NCBI GenBank assembly: GCA_014859465.1
Contig: JACUUF010000013.1
Coordinates: 1-50,862 of the forward strand
DNA: 50,862 nt
Origin: Methyloprofundus sp.
GTDB lineage: Bacteria > Pseudomonadota > Gammaproteobacteria > Methylococcales > Methylomonadaceae
Direction: 5' to 3'
The notes beneath the pieces were generated by a model that saw nothing but the letters and a program-made list of their open reading frames with translations, ran no database searches and was not told the DNA's origin. The position numbers and the translations under genes are program-made. Numbering within the stretch: position 1 is the first letter of the stretch; each line of letters starts with the position of its first letter. This document shows positions 17,802 through 26,286 of this stretch, in pieces.

Positions 17802-18617
17802 GTGCTAGGTACATTGCGAAAAATGCTAACTGAATTGCAAGCACCCGTTAAATATCAGTTACCGCTAGGTGAGCAGTTAATCGAATTAAATCCTTTTATC
17901 GGTAAAAAGATAAAACTGAGCTATACGGGTAATATTGCTTGTGTGCACTGTCAGCGGGCCATTAATAAAAGCTTTAATCAGGGCTTTTGTTATCCCTGCT
18001 TTATTTCGTTAGCGCAATGCGATATGTGTATTATGAAACCAGAGGCTTGTCATTATGCGGCGGGAACTTGCAGAGAGCCTTCGTGGGGTGAGGCGTTTTG
18101 TTTTCAGCCGCATTATGTGTATTTGGCTAATTCATCAGGCGTTAAAGTCGGCATTACAAGGCATACACAAGTGCCAACGCGTTGGATAGATCAGGGCGCT
18201 GTTCAGGCTTTGCCGATTTTTAAAGTGCAGTCACGTTATTTGTCAGGCTTGGTTGAGGTTATTATTGCGGAGCATATAAGTGATAAGACCAGTTGGCAGA
18301 AGATGTTGAAAAATGGTCAGGATGATGTTGATTTAATAGCTAAACGTGATGAGTTGGTGATGCTTGTTCAGGAGCGCTTAAAAGCGTTAAAAAAACAGTT
18401 TGGTGAGCAGGCTATTGAGTTTTTGTTGGCGCAGCAGGTGATCGATATTCATTACCCGGTAGATCAGTACCCTAGCAAAATTAAATCTTTTAATTTTGAT
18501 AAAAATCCAGTAGTTGAGGGTGTGTTGCATGGTATTAAAGGGCAGTATTTACTACTGGATACCGGTGTGATCAATATTCGTAAATTTACCGGCTATGAAG
18601 TGGCGTTTTCTGTATGA
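17802..18617 (+). CDS. DUF2797-family zinc-ribbon protein
   Basis: A conserved protein of unknown function, 271 residues from the GTG at 17802. A GGAG at 17791-17794 sits seven bases before that GTG. An upstream in-frame GTG at 17772 adds ten residues but has no ribosome binding site. The N-terminal half holds Cys pairs forming one or two zinc ribbons (CVHCQRAINKS, CYPCF, CDMCIMKPEACHYAAGTC). The middle block YVYLANSSGVKVGITR recalls the nucleic-acid nuclease GIY-YIG core, though catalytic equivalence is not shown. It overlaps def by 4 bases (ATGA), so the two are translationally coupled. Confidence 0.85.
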   Translation: MLGTLRKMLTELQAPVKYQLPLGEQLIELNPFIGKKIKLSYTGNIACVHCQRAINKSFNQGFCYPCFISLAQCDMCIMKPEACHYAAGTCREPSWGEAFCFQPHYVYLANSSGVKVGITRHTQVPTRWIDQGAVQALPIFKVQSRYLSGLVEVIIAEHISDKTSWQKMLKNGQDDVDLIAKRDELVMLVQERLKALKKQFGEQAIEFLLAQQVIDIHYPVDQYPSKIKSFNFDKNPVVEGVLHGIKGQYLLLDTGVINIRKFTGYEVAFSV

Positions 18618-19144
18618 GTAAGGTGCGAGAAATTGCTCAATTAGGTGCAAAAGTATTACGCTTGCGCGCGCAAGAAGTGCAAGATATTGATGCACCTGAA
18701 ATGCAGGAGGTTATTGGTGATTTATTTATTAGCCTAGCAAGTACTAGCGGTGTCGGTTTGGCTGCGCCACAGATTTCCGCTTCTTGGCGGATGCTGATTA
18801 TCGCTTCGAGACCATCAGTACGTTATCCGTATGCACCGAAAATGGAGCCGACGCTGATGATTAACCCTAGTTTTGAGTCTTTGAGTGAGGTGCGAGAGAA
18901 AGACTGGGAAGGGTGTTTAAGTATTCCGGGTATCCGCGCAAAAGTGCCTAGGTATAAAGATATTAAAGTGCATTATACAAATGAACTCGGAAAAGCAGAG
19001 ACTCAGAATTTAAGTGGTTTTGTGGCTCGGGTATTTCAGCACGAATATGACCATCTGGATGGCTTGGTGTATTTAGATAGAGTCGAGAATAATAAGGATA
19101 TTATTTCTGAAAGCGAATTTCTTAAGTTAATTGAAAATCGTTAG
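18614..19144 (+). CDS. def: peptide deformylase
   Basis: A 176-residue metalloenzyme that removes the N-formyl group from nascent proteins. All three signature motifs are present: GVGLAAPQ (about 49-56), EGCLSIPG with the metal-binding Cys, and QHEYDHLDG with the two metal histidines and catalytic Glu. It overlaps the DUF2797 gene by four bases. It is not in the usual def-fmt order, so the genome may hold a second deformylase next to fmt. Confidence 0.95.
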   Translation: MSKVREIAQLGAKVLRLRAQEVQDIDAPEMQEVIGDLFISLASTSGVGLAAPQISASWRMLIIASRPSVRYPYAPKMEPTLMINPSFESLSEVREKDWEGCLSIPGIRAKVPRYKDIKVHYTNELGKAETQNLSGFVARVFQHEYDHLDGLVYLDRVENNKDIISESEFLKLIENR

Positions 19145-19318
19145 GTTAAATTCAGTCTACATTATAAGTCGTAGCTTATTAAAGCTTTGGTCATTCCCGA
19201 GGTTTTTTTATTGAGAGTCTAAGGGTTGTTAATAGATTCCTGCTAAAAGCCTGTAGGAACGGTGCATACACCAACAGGGTTAACCAAAACTACATATTGC
19301 AAAATAGACGCGATTTAG

Positions 19319-19349
19319 CAAAGCGCTACGGTTGATCTGTGGCGCTTTG
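19319..19349. terminator. bidirectional terminator between def and ispH
   Basis: An 8-bp stem (CAAAGCGC 19319-19326 with GCGCTTTG 19342-19349) with a 15-nt loop is followed on plus by TTTAGATTTT. It lies 13 bases from the ispH stop. The remaining part of the 217-base convergent gap shows no ORF or other structure I can support. Confidence 0.65.
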
Positions 19350-19361
19350 TTTAGATTTTAA

Positions 19362-20315
19362 TTAACGATTATCCATGTGCATCTTTAGTTCTTTGGGTAA
19401 AGTAAAGACCACTTTTTCTTCAATGCCTAGGTTTTCTATAGCGGTTTCTCCGCCCCATGCTTGTAATTGTTTGATCACTTCTTGTACTAATACTTCGGGT
19501 GCTGAAGCCCCCGCTGTTACCCCCACTACATCAGCGCCAGCAAACCATTCTTCTTGCATGTCTTGAGCGGTATCAATTAGGTAAGCTGGCTTGCCTAATT
19601 GCTCGGCAATTTCTCTTAAACGGTTTGAATTAGAGCTGTTAGTAGAGCCAACAACCAAGATAATATCAGACGTCTCGGCAAGGTCATGCACTGCATCTTG
19701 GCGATTTTGCGTGGCATAGCAAATGTCATCTTTCTTTTGTTCTTGAATCGAAGGAAAGTGCTCATGTAATGCGTCAACCATAATTTGTGTATCAGTCATG
19801 GACAGTGTGGTTTGTGTTACATAAGCCAAATTTTCAGGATTGTTGACTTTCACTGTTCTGACATCTTCGGGTGTTTCGACAAGATAAATAGCGCCATGTT
19901 CAGTGCATTTTTCATATTGCCCCATAGTACCTTCAACTTCAGGGTGGCCAGCATGGCCAATAAGAAAAACTTCCCTGTCTGCTTTGGCATGTTTAGCTAC
20001 TTGGATATGTACTTTGGTCACTAAAGGGCAGGTTGCATCGAAAACAGTCAGTTTTCTTTCTATGGCTTCTTTTTGTACTTTTTTCGACACGCCATGTGCG
20101 CTGAAAATAAGATAAGAGCCTTCGGGCACATCGCTCAGTTCTTCGATAAAAATAGCTCCTTTTGCTCGTAGGCCTTCGACAACAGTACGGTTATGCACTA
20201 CTTCATGGCGGACATAAATGGGTGCACCAAAGGCTTCAATGGCACGATCTACGATTTCAATAGCGCGGTCTACGCCAGCACAGAATCCACGTGGATTAGC
20301 GAGTTCAATTTTCAT
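19362..20315 (-). CDS. ispH: 4-hydroxy-3-methylbut-2-enyl diphosphate reductase
   Basis: A 317-residue iron-sulfur enzyme of the MEP isoprenoid pathway that reduces HMBPP to IPP and DMAPP. The three conserved cysteines that hold the 4Fe-4S cluster lie in [28 protein letters not shown] and [11 protein letters not shown]. The HVVHN-like block (RHEVVHN), SAHGVS and the TNSSNSNRL phosphate-binding block are intact. It is probably transcribed alone or with the upstream trhP, 73 bases away. Confidence 0.97.
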   Translation of the reverse strand: MKIELANPRGFCAGVDRAIEIVDRAIEAFGAPIYVRHEVVHNRTVVEGLRAKGAIFIEELSDVPEGSYLIFSAHGVSKKVQKEAIERKLTVFDATCPLVTKVHIQVAKHAKADREVFLIGHAGHPEVEGTMGQYEKCTEHGAIYLVETPEDVRTVKVNNPENLAYVTQTTLSMTDTQIMVDALHEHFPSIQEQKKDDICYATQNRQDAVHDLAETSDIILVVGSTNSSNSNRLREIAEQLGKPAYLIDTAQDMQEEWFAGADVVGVTAGASAPEVLVQEVIKQLQAWGGETAIENLGIEEKVVFTLPKELKMHMDNR

Positions 20316-20388
20316 ATTTTTAGATTTAGAATAGTTTTATGCAAAGATTTTAAGTACAAAGGAGGATATCGAAAGAATTCCTTTTTGT

Positions 20389-21735
20389 TTAAATATAGCG
20401 CGCCAATAGGCCAAGTTTATTAGTGCAGGCGGGTAGGGGGATTTTTACCTGATAGCCGCCACCTGATGCTTCATGCATTTCATTGCCGTGCATGTCTTCC
20501 ATGCGTTCCACGATAATATCATGATTTCCATCAGGATGTATAAACTCGAGTTTATCTCCGACAGAGAATTTATTTTTAACTAAAATTTCAGCTATGCCGG
20601 TGCTTTCATCGTAGTTGCTTATTTCGCCGCAGAACTGTTGTTGGTGACTTTTAGAATAGCCGGTGATGTAATTTTGCTGCTCATGAGTATGATGACGCTG
20701 ATAAAAGCCATCGGTATAGCCGCGATTAGCAAGGTTTTCTAAAACACCAATCAGCTCGGCTTGAAAGGCTTTACCAGCTAAGGCATCATTAATCGCTTGC
20801 TTGTAGGTTTGTGCTGTTCTAGCCACATAATAATGCGACTTAGTGCGGCCTTCAATTTTTAAGCTATCGACGCCAATCTCAACAAGGCGCTGCACGTGTT
20901 CTATGGCGCGTAAATCTTTGGAGTTCATTATATAAGTGCCATGCTCGTCTTCCATAACCGGCATCAGTTCGCCAGGGCGACCTTCTTCTTCTAAAAAATA
21001 CACCTCATCAGCGAGTGGGTGGCGTGCCGCGCCACCACAGCTTGCTGTGGCAGAATTTAGATCGTTCATCGAGATTGTCCCACCCTCTAAGACAAAATCA
21101 CCTTCAGCATTTTCATGCGCGGGTTTGGTGTCATATTTCCAGCGACAGGCGTTGGTGCATGTGCCTTGATTAGGGTCGCGATGATTAAAGTAGCCAGATA
21201 GTAAGCAGCGACCCGAGTAAGCAATGCATAGAGCGCCATGAACAAAAACTTCAAGTTCCATATCAGGGCATTCTTGACGAATTTCAGCAATTTCATCTAA
21301 AGAAAGTTCGCGCGATAGGATAATGCGCTCTACCCCCATTTTTTGCCAGAATTTAACGGCAGCGAAATTAACTGTATTTGCTTGTACAGATAAGTGTATC
21401 GGCATATCTGGCCATTGTTCTCTAGCCAGCATAATTAAGCCGGGGTCTGCCATAATCAGTGCATCAGGTCTCATGGCAACAATAGGCGCAATATCTGTGA
21501 TAAAAGTTTTAACTTTGGTGTTATGTGGAATGACATTAGCGGCTAAAAAGAATTTTTTTCCTAAGGCATGTGCCTCGGCAATACCTGTGGCGAGATTTTC
21601 ATCAAGAAAGTCATTGTTGCGCACACGCAGGCTGTATCGCGGTTGTCCTGCATAAACGGCGTCAGCACCATAAGCGAAAGCATAGCGCATGTTTTTTAAA
21701 GTGCCTGCTGGGGATAGAAGTTCAATTTTTTTCAT
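20389..21735 (-). CDS. trhP: U32-family tRNA hydroxylation protein TrhP (YegQ)
   Basis: A 448-residue member of the peptidase U32 family that, in E. coli, is needed for 5-hydroxyuridine formation at tRNA position 34. It begins KKIELLSPAGTLKNMRYAFA, contains the U32 signature (EVFVHGALCIAYSGRCLLS) and several cysteines expected to bind an iron-sulfur cluster (CTNACRW). The ATG at 21733-21735 is preferred; a TTG six bases upstream would add only two residues. It is divergent from rpsF across about 240 bases that contain the strong rpsF promoter. Confidence 0.92.
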   Translation of the reverse strand: MKKIELLSPAGTLKNMRYAFAYGADAVYAGQPRYSLRVRNNDFLDENLATGIAEAHALGKKFFLAANVIPHNTKVKTFITDIAPIVAMRPDALIMADPGLIMLAREQWPDMPIHLSVQANTVNFAAVKFWQKMGVERIILSRELSLDEIAEIRQECPDMELEVFVHGALCIAYSGRCLLSGYFNHRDPNQGTCTNACRWKYDTKPAHENAEGDFVLEGGTISMNDLNSATASCGGAARHPLADEVYFLEEEGRPGELMPVMEDEHGTYIMNSKDLRAIEHVQRLVEIGVDSLKIEGRTKSHYYVARTAQTYKQAINDALAGKAFQAELIGVLENLANRGYTDGFYQRHHTHEQQNYITGYSKSHQQQFCGEISNYDESTGIAEILVKNKFSVGDKLEFIHPDGNHDIIVERMEDMHGNEMHEASGGGYQVKIPLPACTNKLGLLARYI

Positions 21736-21868
21736 GTGCAAGAAAATCTCAAAGGGTAGTAATTAGCGGTATTCTACCTGATAGCTTGCTTGCAAAATAG
21801 TTTAGTTATTATGTGTAAATAAGATTGTTTTATGTTGGCCTAGTTTGCCCATAATTATAGAAACTACT

Positions 21869-21896
21869 TTGCAATTAGTTGAATATAAACTATAAT
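21869..21896 (+). promoter_or_regulatory. sigma-70 promoter of the rpsF operon
   Basis: A -35 TTGCAA (21869-21874) and a perfect -10 TATAAT (21891-21896) are separated by 16 bases, about 80 bases before the rpsF ATG. The hexamers and spacing are identical to those in front of the tRNA-Thr near the window end. Confidence 0.75.
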
Positions 21897-21897
21897 T

Positions 21898-21978
21898 GAG
21901 GGCTTTTAATGGGGTTTAAACGCCCTCCTTGTCTTACTGTCAAATACTGATAGAAGGCTATAACCCGAAAGGAAAATT
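21898..21978 (+). promoter_or_regulatory. structured 5' leader of rpsF, candidate S6:S18 autoregulatory element
   Basis: The leader can form GAGGGC 21898-21903 / GCCCTC 21922-21927. It can also form a second helix CCTT 21927-21930 / AAGG 21954-21957 enclosing CTGTC 21937-21941 / GATAG 21949-21953 with a six-base 5' bulge. The rpsF ribosome binding site (AAGGA in CCGAAAGGAAAATT) follows. Ribosomal S6:S18 is known to regulate rpsF through a leader RNA in many bacteria. That this structure serves that purpose is inference, and the typical CCG bulge is not placed convincingly. Confidence 0.4.
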
Positions 21979-22392
21979 ATGCGACATTATGAAATTGTCT
22001 TTTTAGTTCATCCTGATCAGAGCTCTCAAGTACCTGCCATGATAGATCGTTATCGTGCAACTATTGAAGGCGCGTCAGGAGCTATCCACCGTCTTGAAGA
22101 TTGGGGTCGTAGGCATCTTGCTTACCCAATTAAGAAACTGCAAAAAGCACACTATGTATTAATGAATATTGAGTGTGATCAAGCAACTCTTGCAGAGTTA
22201 GAAAGTAGTTTCCGTTTTAATGATGCTGTGCTACGTAGCATGACTTTACTAAGAAAAGCTGCGATTACAGAAGCATCAGTGATTGCAACTGAAACTGCTG
22301 AACAAGCTAAATATGCCGAGAAACCAGTAGCTACAGTAGCAGAAGACGCATCAGAAGAAAAAACTGATTCTGAAGCGTCTGATTCTGAATAA
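21979..22392 (+). CDS. rpsF: 30S ribosomal protein S6
   Basis: A 137-residue small-subunit protein that binds 16S rRNA together with S18. The N-terminal [19 protein letters not shown] and [20 protein letters not shown] blocks are characteristic. From about residue 105 a Glu/Ala/Ser-rich acidic tail follows; such tails are common in proteobacterial S6 and may be glutamylated by RimK in some species. It is first in rpsF-rpsR-DUF2232-rplI, with a canonical promoter and a good ribosome binding site. Confidence 0.97.
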   Translation: MRHYEIVFLVHPDQSSQVPAMIDRYRATIEGASGAIHRLEDWGRRHLAYPIKKLQKAHYVLMNIECDQATLAELESSFRFNDAVLRSMTLLRKAAITEASVIATETAEQAKYAEKPVATVAEDASEEKTDSEASDSE

Positions 22393-22418
22393 TTTAATAA
22401 ATACATAGGGGATAGCTC

Positions 22419-22649
22419 ATGGCACGTCAAATGAGACGCAAAAAGCAATATGCTTTTGGTGAAGCAGGTGAAGCAAATGCAATTGATTATAAAAACATCG
22501 ATATGCTAAGTGAATTCGTAACTGAAACAGGCAAAATTGTGCCAAGCCGTATTACTGGCACAAGTGCAAAAAATCAAAGACAAATAACAACCGCTATTAA
22601 ACGCGCGCGTTATATTGCTTTGGTGCCTTTTTGTGATGCGCACGAATAA
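22419..22649 (+). CDS. rpsR: 30S ribosomal protein S18
   Basis: A 76-residue basic protein that binds the platform of the 30S subunit with S6. The family core is clear: [19 protein letters not shown], then [19 protein letters not shown] and [15 protein letters not shown]. It follows rpsF by 26 bases with a purine-rich ribosome binding site (AGGGGATAG). Confidence 0.97.
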   Translation: MARQMRRKKQYAFGEAGEANAIDYKNIDMLSEFVTETGKIVPSRITGTSAKNQRQITTAIKRARYIALVPFCDAHE

Positions 22650-22671
22650 TTAAAATATAAGGTCGGCATTA

Positions 22672-23559
22672 GTGAAATTTTTAGCCAGTTATATTATGAA
22701 AGGAAGAATGCAGGCCATGGCTGTTGCCTCTTCTTTAGCATTGCTATCTTTACTAATGCCTCCTGTCAGTATTGTAAGTTCAGCTACGGTAGCATTGGTA
22801 ACATTGCGTCGTGGATGGTACGAAGGCTTGTTAGTTTTGTTGAGTGCGTGTGTTGCTGCTGCTATTCTAGGTGTTATAGTTTTAGGTAATTATCAATTTG
22901 CCTTCGGTTATGCACTTATTTTGTGGTTACCTGTTTGGTTGCTTTCTATAGTGTTGCGTGAGGGGCGTCATTTGTCTCTGGCATTAGAAATTTCCTCGGT
23001 ACTGGGTGCATTAGCTATTTTAGGTTTTTATTTGTTTGCTCAAGATCCTGCTGTTTATTGGCAGTCAGTTTTGAATCTCATGATTGAACCTATGATGCAA
23101 GCATCTGATGCGCCTGTAGAGCAAGTTAAGCAAACAATTGCCATGCTCGCTCAATATATGACCGGTATTCTTGCAACAGGGTCAGTCACTGGCTTGTTAT
23201 TGGGTTTGTTGTTAGCTCGTTGGTGGCAAGCAAATTTATATAATCCAGGTGGCTTTGGTGTCGAGTATCTTTCTTTGCGCATGCCTTTACGATTTACTAT
23301 AACGACAGTGTGTGTATTTATTGTCGCTATGGTCACAGATGGTGTAATTTCTGAGATAGCTTGGAACATAGGTGTTATTTTATTTATGTTGTATGCCTTT
23401 ATTGGTACGGCTATTGCCCATGCATTAATATCAGCCACAAAAGCAAAGCGTTTTTTATTGCCGCTTTTTTATATGTTGATATTTGTTGTGCCGCATCTGG
23501 TTGTGCCGGTCGCGATTATTGGTCTCAGTGATACTTGGTTGAATTTACGAAAAACATAA
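22672..23559 (+). CDS. DUF2232 polytopic membrane protein
   Basis: A 295-residue membrane protein with about eight hydrophobic spans and almost no soluble part, beginning with GTG. It sits between rpsR and rplI, the place where a DUF2232 (YybS-like) membrane protein occurs in many gammaproteobacteria. Its role is unknown; a transport or membrane-organising function is only a guess from topology. Blocks such as LLMPPVSIVSSATVALVTLR near the start and LPLFYMLIFVVPHLVVPVAI near the end fit the family. Co-transcription with the ribosomal genes is likely given the 22-base gap to rpsR. Confidence 0.8.
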   Translation: MKFLASYIMKGRMQAMAVASSLALLSLLMPPVSIVSSATVALVTLRRGWYEGLLVLLSACVAAAILGVIVLGNYQFAFGYALILWLPVWLLSIVLREGRHLSLALEISSVLGALAILGFYLFAQDPAVYWQSVLNLMIEPMMQASDAPVEQVKQTIAMLAQYMTGILATGSVTGLLLGLLLARWWQANLYNPGGFGVEYLSLRMPLRFTITTVCVFIVAMVTDGVISEIAWNIGVILFMLYAFIGTAIAHALISATKAKRFLLPLFYMLIFVVPHLVVPVAIIGLSDTWLNLRKT

Positions 23560-23591
23560 AACCCCCATCGAGCATTTAAATATGCGGTGGA

Positions 23592-23605
23592 ATCGGTATA
23601 CCGAT
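23592..23605. promoter_or_regulatory. 14-bp perfect palindrome in the rplI leader
   Basis: ATCGGTATACCGAT is a perfect palindrome 20 bases before the rplI ATG. It lies just after a possible weak hairpin (CCATCGAGCAT with ATGCGGTGG). It could be an RNA hairpin affecting rplI translation or an operator; nothing in the sequence chooses between them. Confidence 0.4.
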
Positions 23606-23624
23606 AAATTATGAGGATTATAAG

Positions 23625-24074
23625 ATGGAAGTTATCCTTCTTGAGAAAGTTGTAAACTTAGGTAATCTAGGTGATAAAGTAAATGTGAAATCTGGATATG
23701 CTAGAAATTTCCTTATTCCACAATTAAAAGCTGTCATGGCAACAGCACAAAAAGTTGCTGAATTTGAAGCTCGTAGAGCAGAACTTGAAAAAGCTGCTGC
23801 TGAAAAATTAGCTGGCGCACAAGCTAGAGCAACTGCACTAGGTAAAATTGAGGTTGTTATTGCTCATAAGGCGGGCGATGAAGGTAAATTATTCGGTTCT
23901 GTTGGCACGCATGATATTGCTGATGCAATGACAGCAGCCGGCGTAGCCGTTAATAAAAGCGAAGTACGTTTACCAGCAGGTATTATTCGTCAAATTGGCA
24001 GTTATGCTATCGACGTTAATCTTCATGCTGATGTAACCGCAACCGTTAATGTTCAGGTTGTTGCAGAAGCCTAA
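23625..24074 (+). CDS. rplI: 50S ribosomal protein L9
   Basis: A 149-residue two-domain protein at the L1-stalk base of the 50S subunit. The N-terminal domain begins [20 protein letters not shown], with the signature GYARNFLIP, and is joined by a long helix (about 41-75) to the C-terminal domain ([15 protein letters not shown], then the [17 protein letters not shown] block). It is last in the ribosomal operon and has a terminator hairpin downstream. Confidence 0.97.
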   Translation: MEVILLEKVVNLGNLGDKVNVKSGYARNFLIPQLKAVMATAQKVAEFEARRAELEKAAAEKLAGAQARATALGKIEVVIAHKAGDEGKLFGSVGTHDIADAMTAAGVAVNKSEVRLPAGIIRQIGSYAIDVNLHADVTATVNVQVVAEA

Positions 24075-24136
24075 GTAATTAGGTCTTTAAGTTTACTGGT
24101 GTGATTATTTATAGTTACATCAGTAACACTAAGTTT

Positions 24137-24168
24137 ACCGTAGCTTACGGTTCAGTTTATTATTTTTT
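24137..24168 (+). terminator. terminator of the rpsF-rplI operon
   Basis: ACCGTA 24137-24142 pairs with TACGGT 24146-24151 around a 3-nt loop, followed by TCAGTTTATTATTTTTTT. Two further perfect short hairpins lie downstream before waaA: GTCGCT/AGCGAC 24201-24215 and AATCAGT/ACTGATT 24233-24247. Confidence 0.65.
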
Positions 24169-24262
24169 TCAGTATATCATTCTGACTATACTGTTCTCTG
24201 GTCGCTGGTAGCGACAAATTCCCTAGTATTTTAATCAGTCACTGATTGTGGATAATTGAGTC

Positions 24263-25549
24263 ATGTATTATTTTTATGTTGCTTTATTTTATCTACTATT
24301 ACCTTTTTTGTTGGTGTTTCGCTATTTTAAAGGCTTAAAGTCGCAGAACTTTAATGCGCGCTTTTATGAGTGTTTAGGTTTTTATACGCAAAAGCATGCG
24401 CAAGGTGTTGTTTGGTTACATGCCGCCTCAGTCGGAGAGGTCGAAGCGGCGCATGTGTTAATTGAATATTTACGCAAAAACTACCCTTATAAAGTTTTAG
24501 TCACGACCGGGACGGCGGCTGGTTATGAGCGTGTGCGTGCCTTGCAGGATGGCCAGGTGGAGCATGTTTATTTGCCTTATGATATGCCGAGAGCTGTGGA
24601 GCGATTTATTAAGCATTTTCAGCCTAGGATCGCCATTATTATGGAGACTGAAATTTGGCCTGTTTTATTTGCCAGGTGTAATCAGCATGAGATTCCTTTA
24701 TTTATTGTTAATGCGCGGTTAACGGAAAAGTCGCGTAAGGGCTATGTTAAATTAAAGGGTTTTTTGGCTAAGGCTTTTGCTGGGATTTCGGGCGTTGTCG
24801 TGCAAACCTCATTGGATGCACGTCGTTATCAGGAGATTGGTGTCTTGGCAGAAAAAATTAGCATTTCAGGTAATATTAAGCTCGATATGCCTATTGCCGA
24901 TACCCTTAAAGTTTCCATGAAGCAAGTAAAACAAGCTTTATTACCAGGTCGTCAAGTATTTGTTGTAGGTAGTACTCATGCCGGTGAGGATGAGATTTTT
25001 TTGCAGGTTTATCGACGTTTAAAATCGAAATTCCCCGAACTTTTGCTGGTGTTAGTGCCGCGTCAGCCTAAGCGTGCCTCAGAAATTAAAAAATTATGCT
25101 TAAAAAATAAGCTGAATGTGCTGGCGCGAACCGAGCATAAATCTTGTGATTCAGTTATTGACGTCTATTTGGTTGATACGCTCGGTGAGTTAAAGCAAAT
25201 GTATGCCTTGGCGGATTTTAGTTTTGTTGCTGGAAGTATGGTGCCTGTTGGTGGGCATAATATTTTTGAACCGATTTTATTAGGTGTGCCTGTGATGTTT
25301 GGTCCTTATATGCAAAACGTTGAACTGCTTGCAAAGCAATTGCTTGAGGCGCAAGGTGCGATTCAATGTGCTACTGAGTCAGATATAGTGCTGGCCATTA
25401 CGCAGATGATCGAGGACCCTCAAGAAAAGCGGCGTTTAATTAGTAATGCACAGGTTTTCGTGGAAAAAAATAATGGGGCCATCGGTCGAACTATCGCACT
25501 TATTGATCCATTTTTGCGCGCGCACAAAGCCACACATCTACCCGATTAA
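24263..25549 (+). CDS. waaA: 3-deoxy-D-manno-octulosonic acid transferase (Kdo transferase)
   Basis: A 428-residue membrane-anchored GT-B glycosyltransferase that adds Kdo to lipid IVA during lipid A core synthesis. An N-terminal hydrophobic anchor (2-22) precedes the acceptor domain with HAASVGEVEA and the ETEIWPVLFARC block carrying the catalytic Glu region. The C-terminal donor domain contains VVGSTHAGED, LVPRQPKRA and GGHNIFEPILLGVPVMFGP, the CMP-Kdo site. Length is standard. Its last 50 bases overlap the convergent comF-type gene. Confidence 0.95.
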   Translation: MYYFYVALFYLLLPFLLVFRYFKGLKSQNFNARFYECLGFYTQKHAQGVVWLHAASVGEVEAAHVLIEYLRKNYPYKVLVTTGTAAGYERVRALQDGQVEHVYLPYDMPRAVERFIKHFQPRIAIIMETEIWPVLFARCNQHEIPLFIVNARLTEKSRKGYVKLKGFLAKAFAGISGVVVQTSLDARRYQEIGVLAEKISISGNIKLDMPIADTLKVSMKQVKQALLPGRQVFVVGSTHAGEDEIFLQVYRRLKSKFPELLLVLVPRQPKRASEIKKLCLKNKLNVLARTEHKSCDSVIDVYLVDTLGELKQMYALADFSFVAGSMVPVGGHNIFEPILLGVPVMFGPYMQNVELLAKQLLEAQGAIQCATESDIVLAITQMIEDPQEKRRLISNAQVFVEKNNGAIGRTIALIDPFLRAHKATHLPD

Positions 25550-26222
25550 TTCCGGCTGATTTTAATAATCTAGCAAGCTCATTGGCAGTGGCACCTGTGG
25601 TCATGACGTCATCTAAAATGGCAATATGATTAACCTTTGGTAGTTTGGTTAGTTGAAATGCATTGTTAATATTTTTACGTCTTTGTTTGGCGGTCAGTGA
25701 GATTTGGTGGGGGGTGTTTTTTATTCGCCGGCAACTGGATAGGTCGATAGCTAAGTTGAGCTCTTTAGCGATAGTCTTTGCTATTTCGTGCGTTTGATTA
25801 AAGCCTCTTTGTTTGTATCGATTGGTATGCAAAGGAATGGGCATAATAAGCTCGGGCAATTCGGCATTTTTATTGAGATAGTCAGCAAGTAATAAGCCTA
25901 GTAGTCGTGAGTTTTTGTACGCACCATTAAATTTCAGTTGATTAATTAAATAGCGCATTGCGCCTTGATGAATAAAAGGACTGTAGGTTTTGTTAAAAGC
26001 CGGTGGGTTCTTTTGGCATTGCCCGCAAAGTCGGGGTGTTAAACTTTGAACGGCAAAAGGTTTTGCGCAGCAATAACACTGATCTTCTATTTTTTCCAAT
26101 GCATCATAGCAAGCTGCGCACAAATCTATGTGCTTCATTCCAGCTTTGTTACATAAGATACAGCTAGTCGAAAGCAAACTATATTGTATAATGTCGAACC
26201 ACTTGTTTACCGTTTTTATCAT
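25500..26222 (-). CDS. ComF-family phosphoribosyltransferase-like protein
   Basis: A 240-residue protein of the ComF/GntX family, implicated in DNA uptake in naturally competent bacteria and of unknown role elsewhere. The N-terminal 70 residues carry a double zinc-finger arrangement (C21-x2-C24, C35-x2-C38, C49/C52, C66-x2-C69). The C-terminal domain is a type I phosphoribosyltransferase with the PRPP loop ILDDVMTTGATANEL near residues 203-217. The lysine/arginine-rich block RGFNQTHEIAK is a family hallmark. It overlaps the waaA 3' end by 50 bases and is divergent from bioB. Confidence 0.88.
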   Translation of the reverse strand: MIKTVNKWFDIIQYSLLSTSCILCNKAGMKHIDLCAACYDALEKIEDQCYCCAKPFAVQSLTPRLCGQCQKNPPAFNKTYSPFIHQGAMRYLINQLKFNGAYKNSRLLGLLLADYLNKNAELPELIMPIPLHTNRYKQRGFNQTHEIAKTIAKELNLAIDLSSCRRIKNTPHQISLTAKQRRKNINNAFQLTKLPKVNHIAILDDVMTTGATANELARLLKSAGINRVDVWLCARAKMDQ

Positions 26223-26286
26223 GTTAGGTTGATCAATATTAAGTCGTCATCATCTAACTATAGTCCAGACCTTGGAGATTAACAGA

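Noticed and set aside
26223-26286. Possible BirA operator ahead of bioB
   Set aside because: The expected long palindrome with TTGTAAACC-like half sites is not present in the 64-base divergent region.
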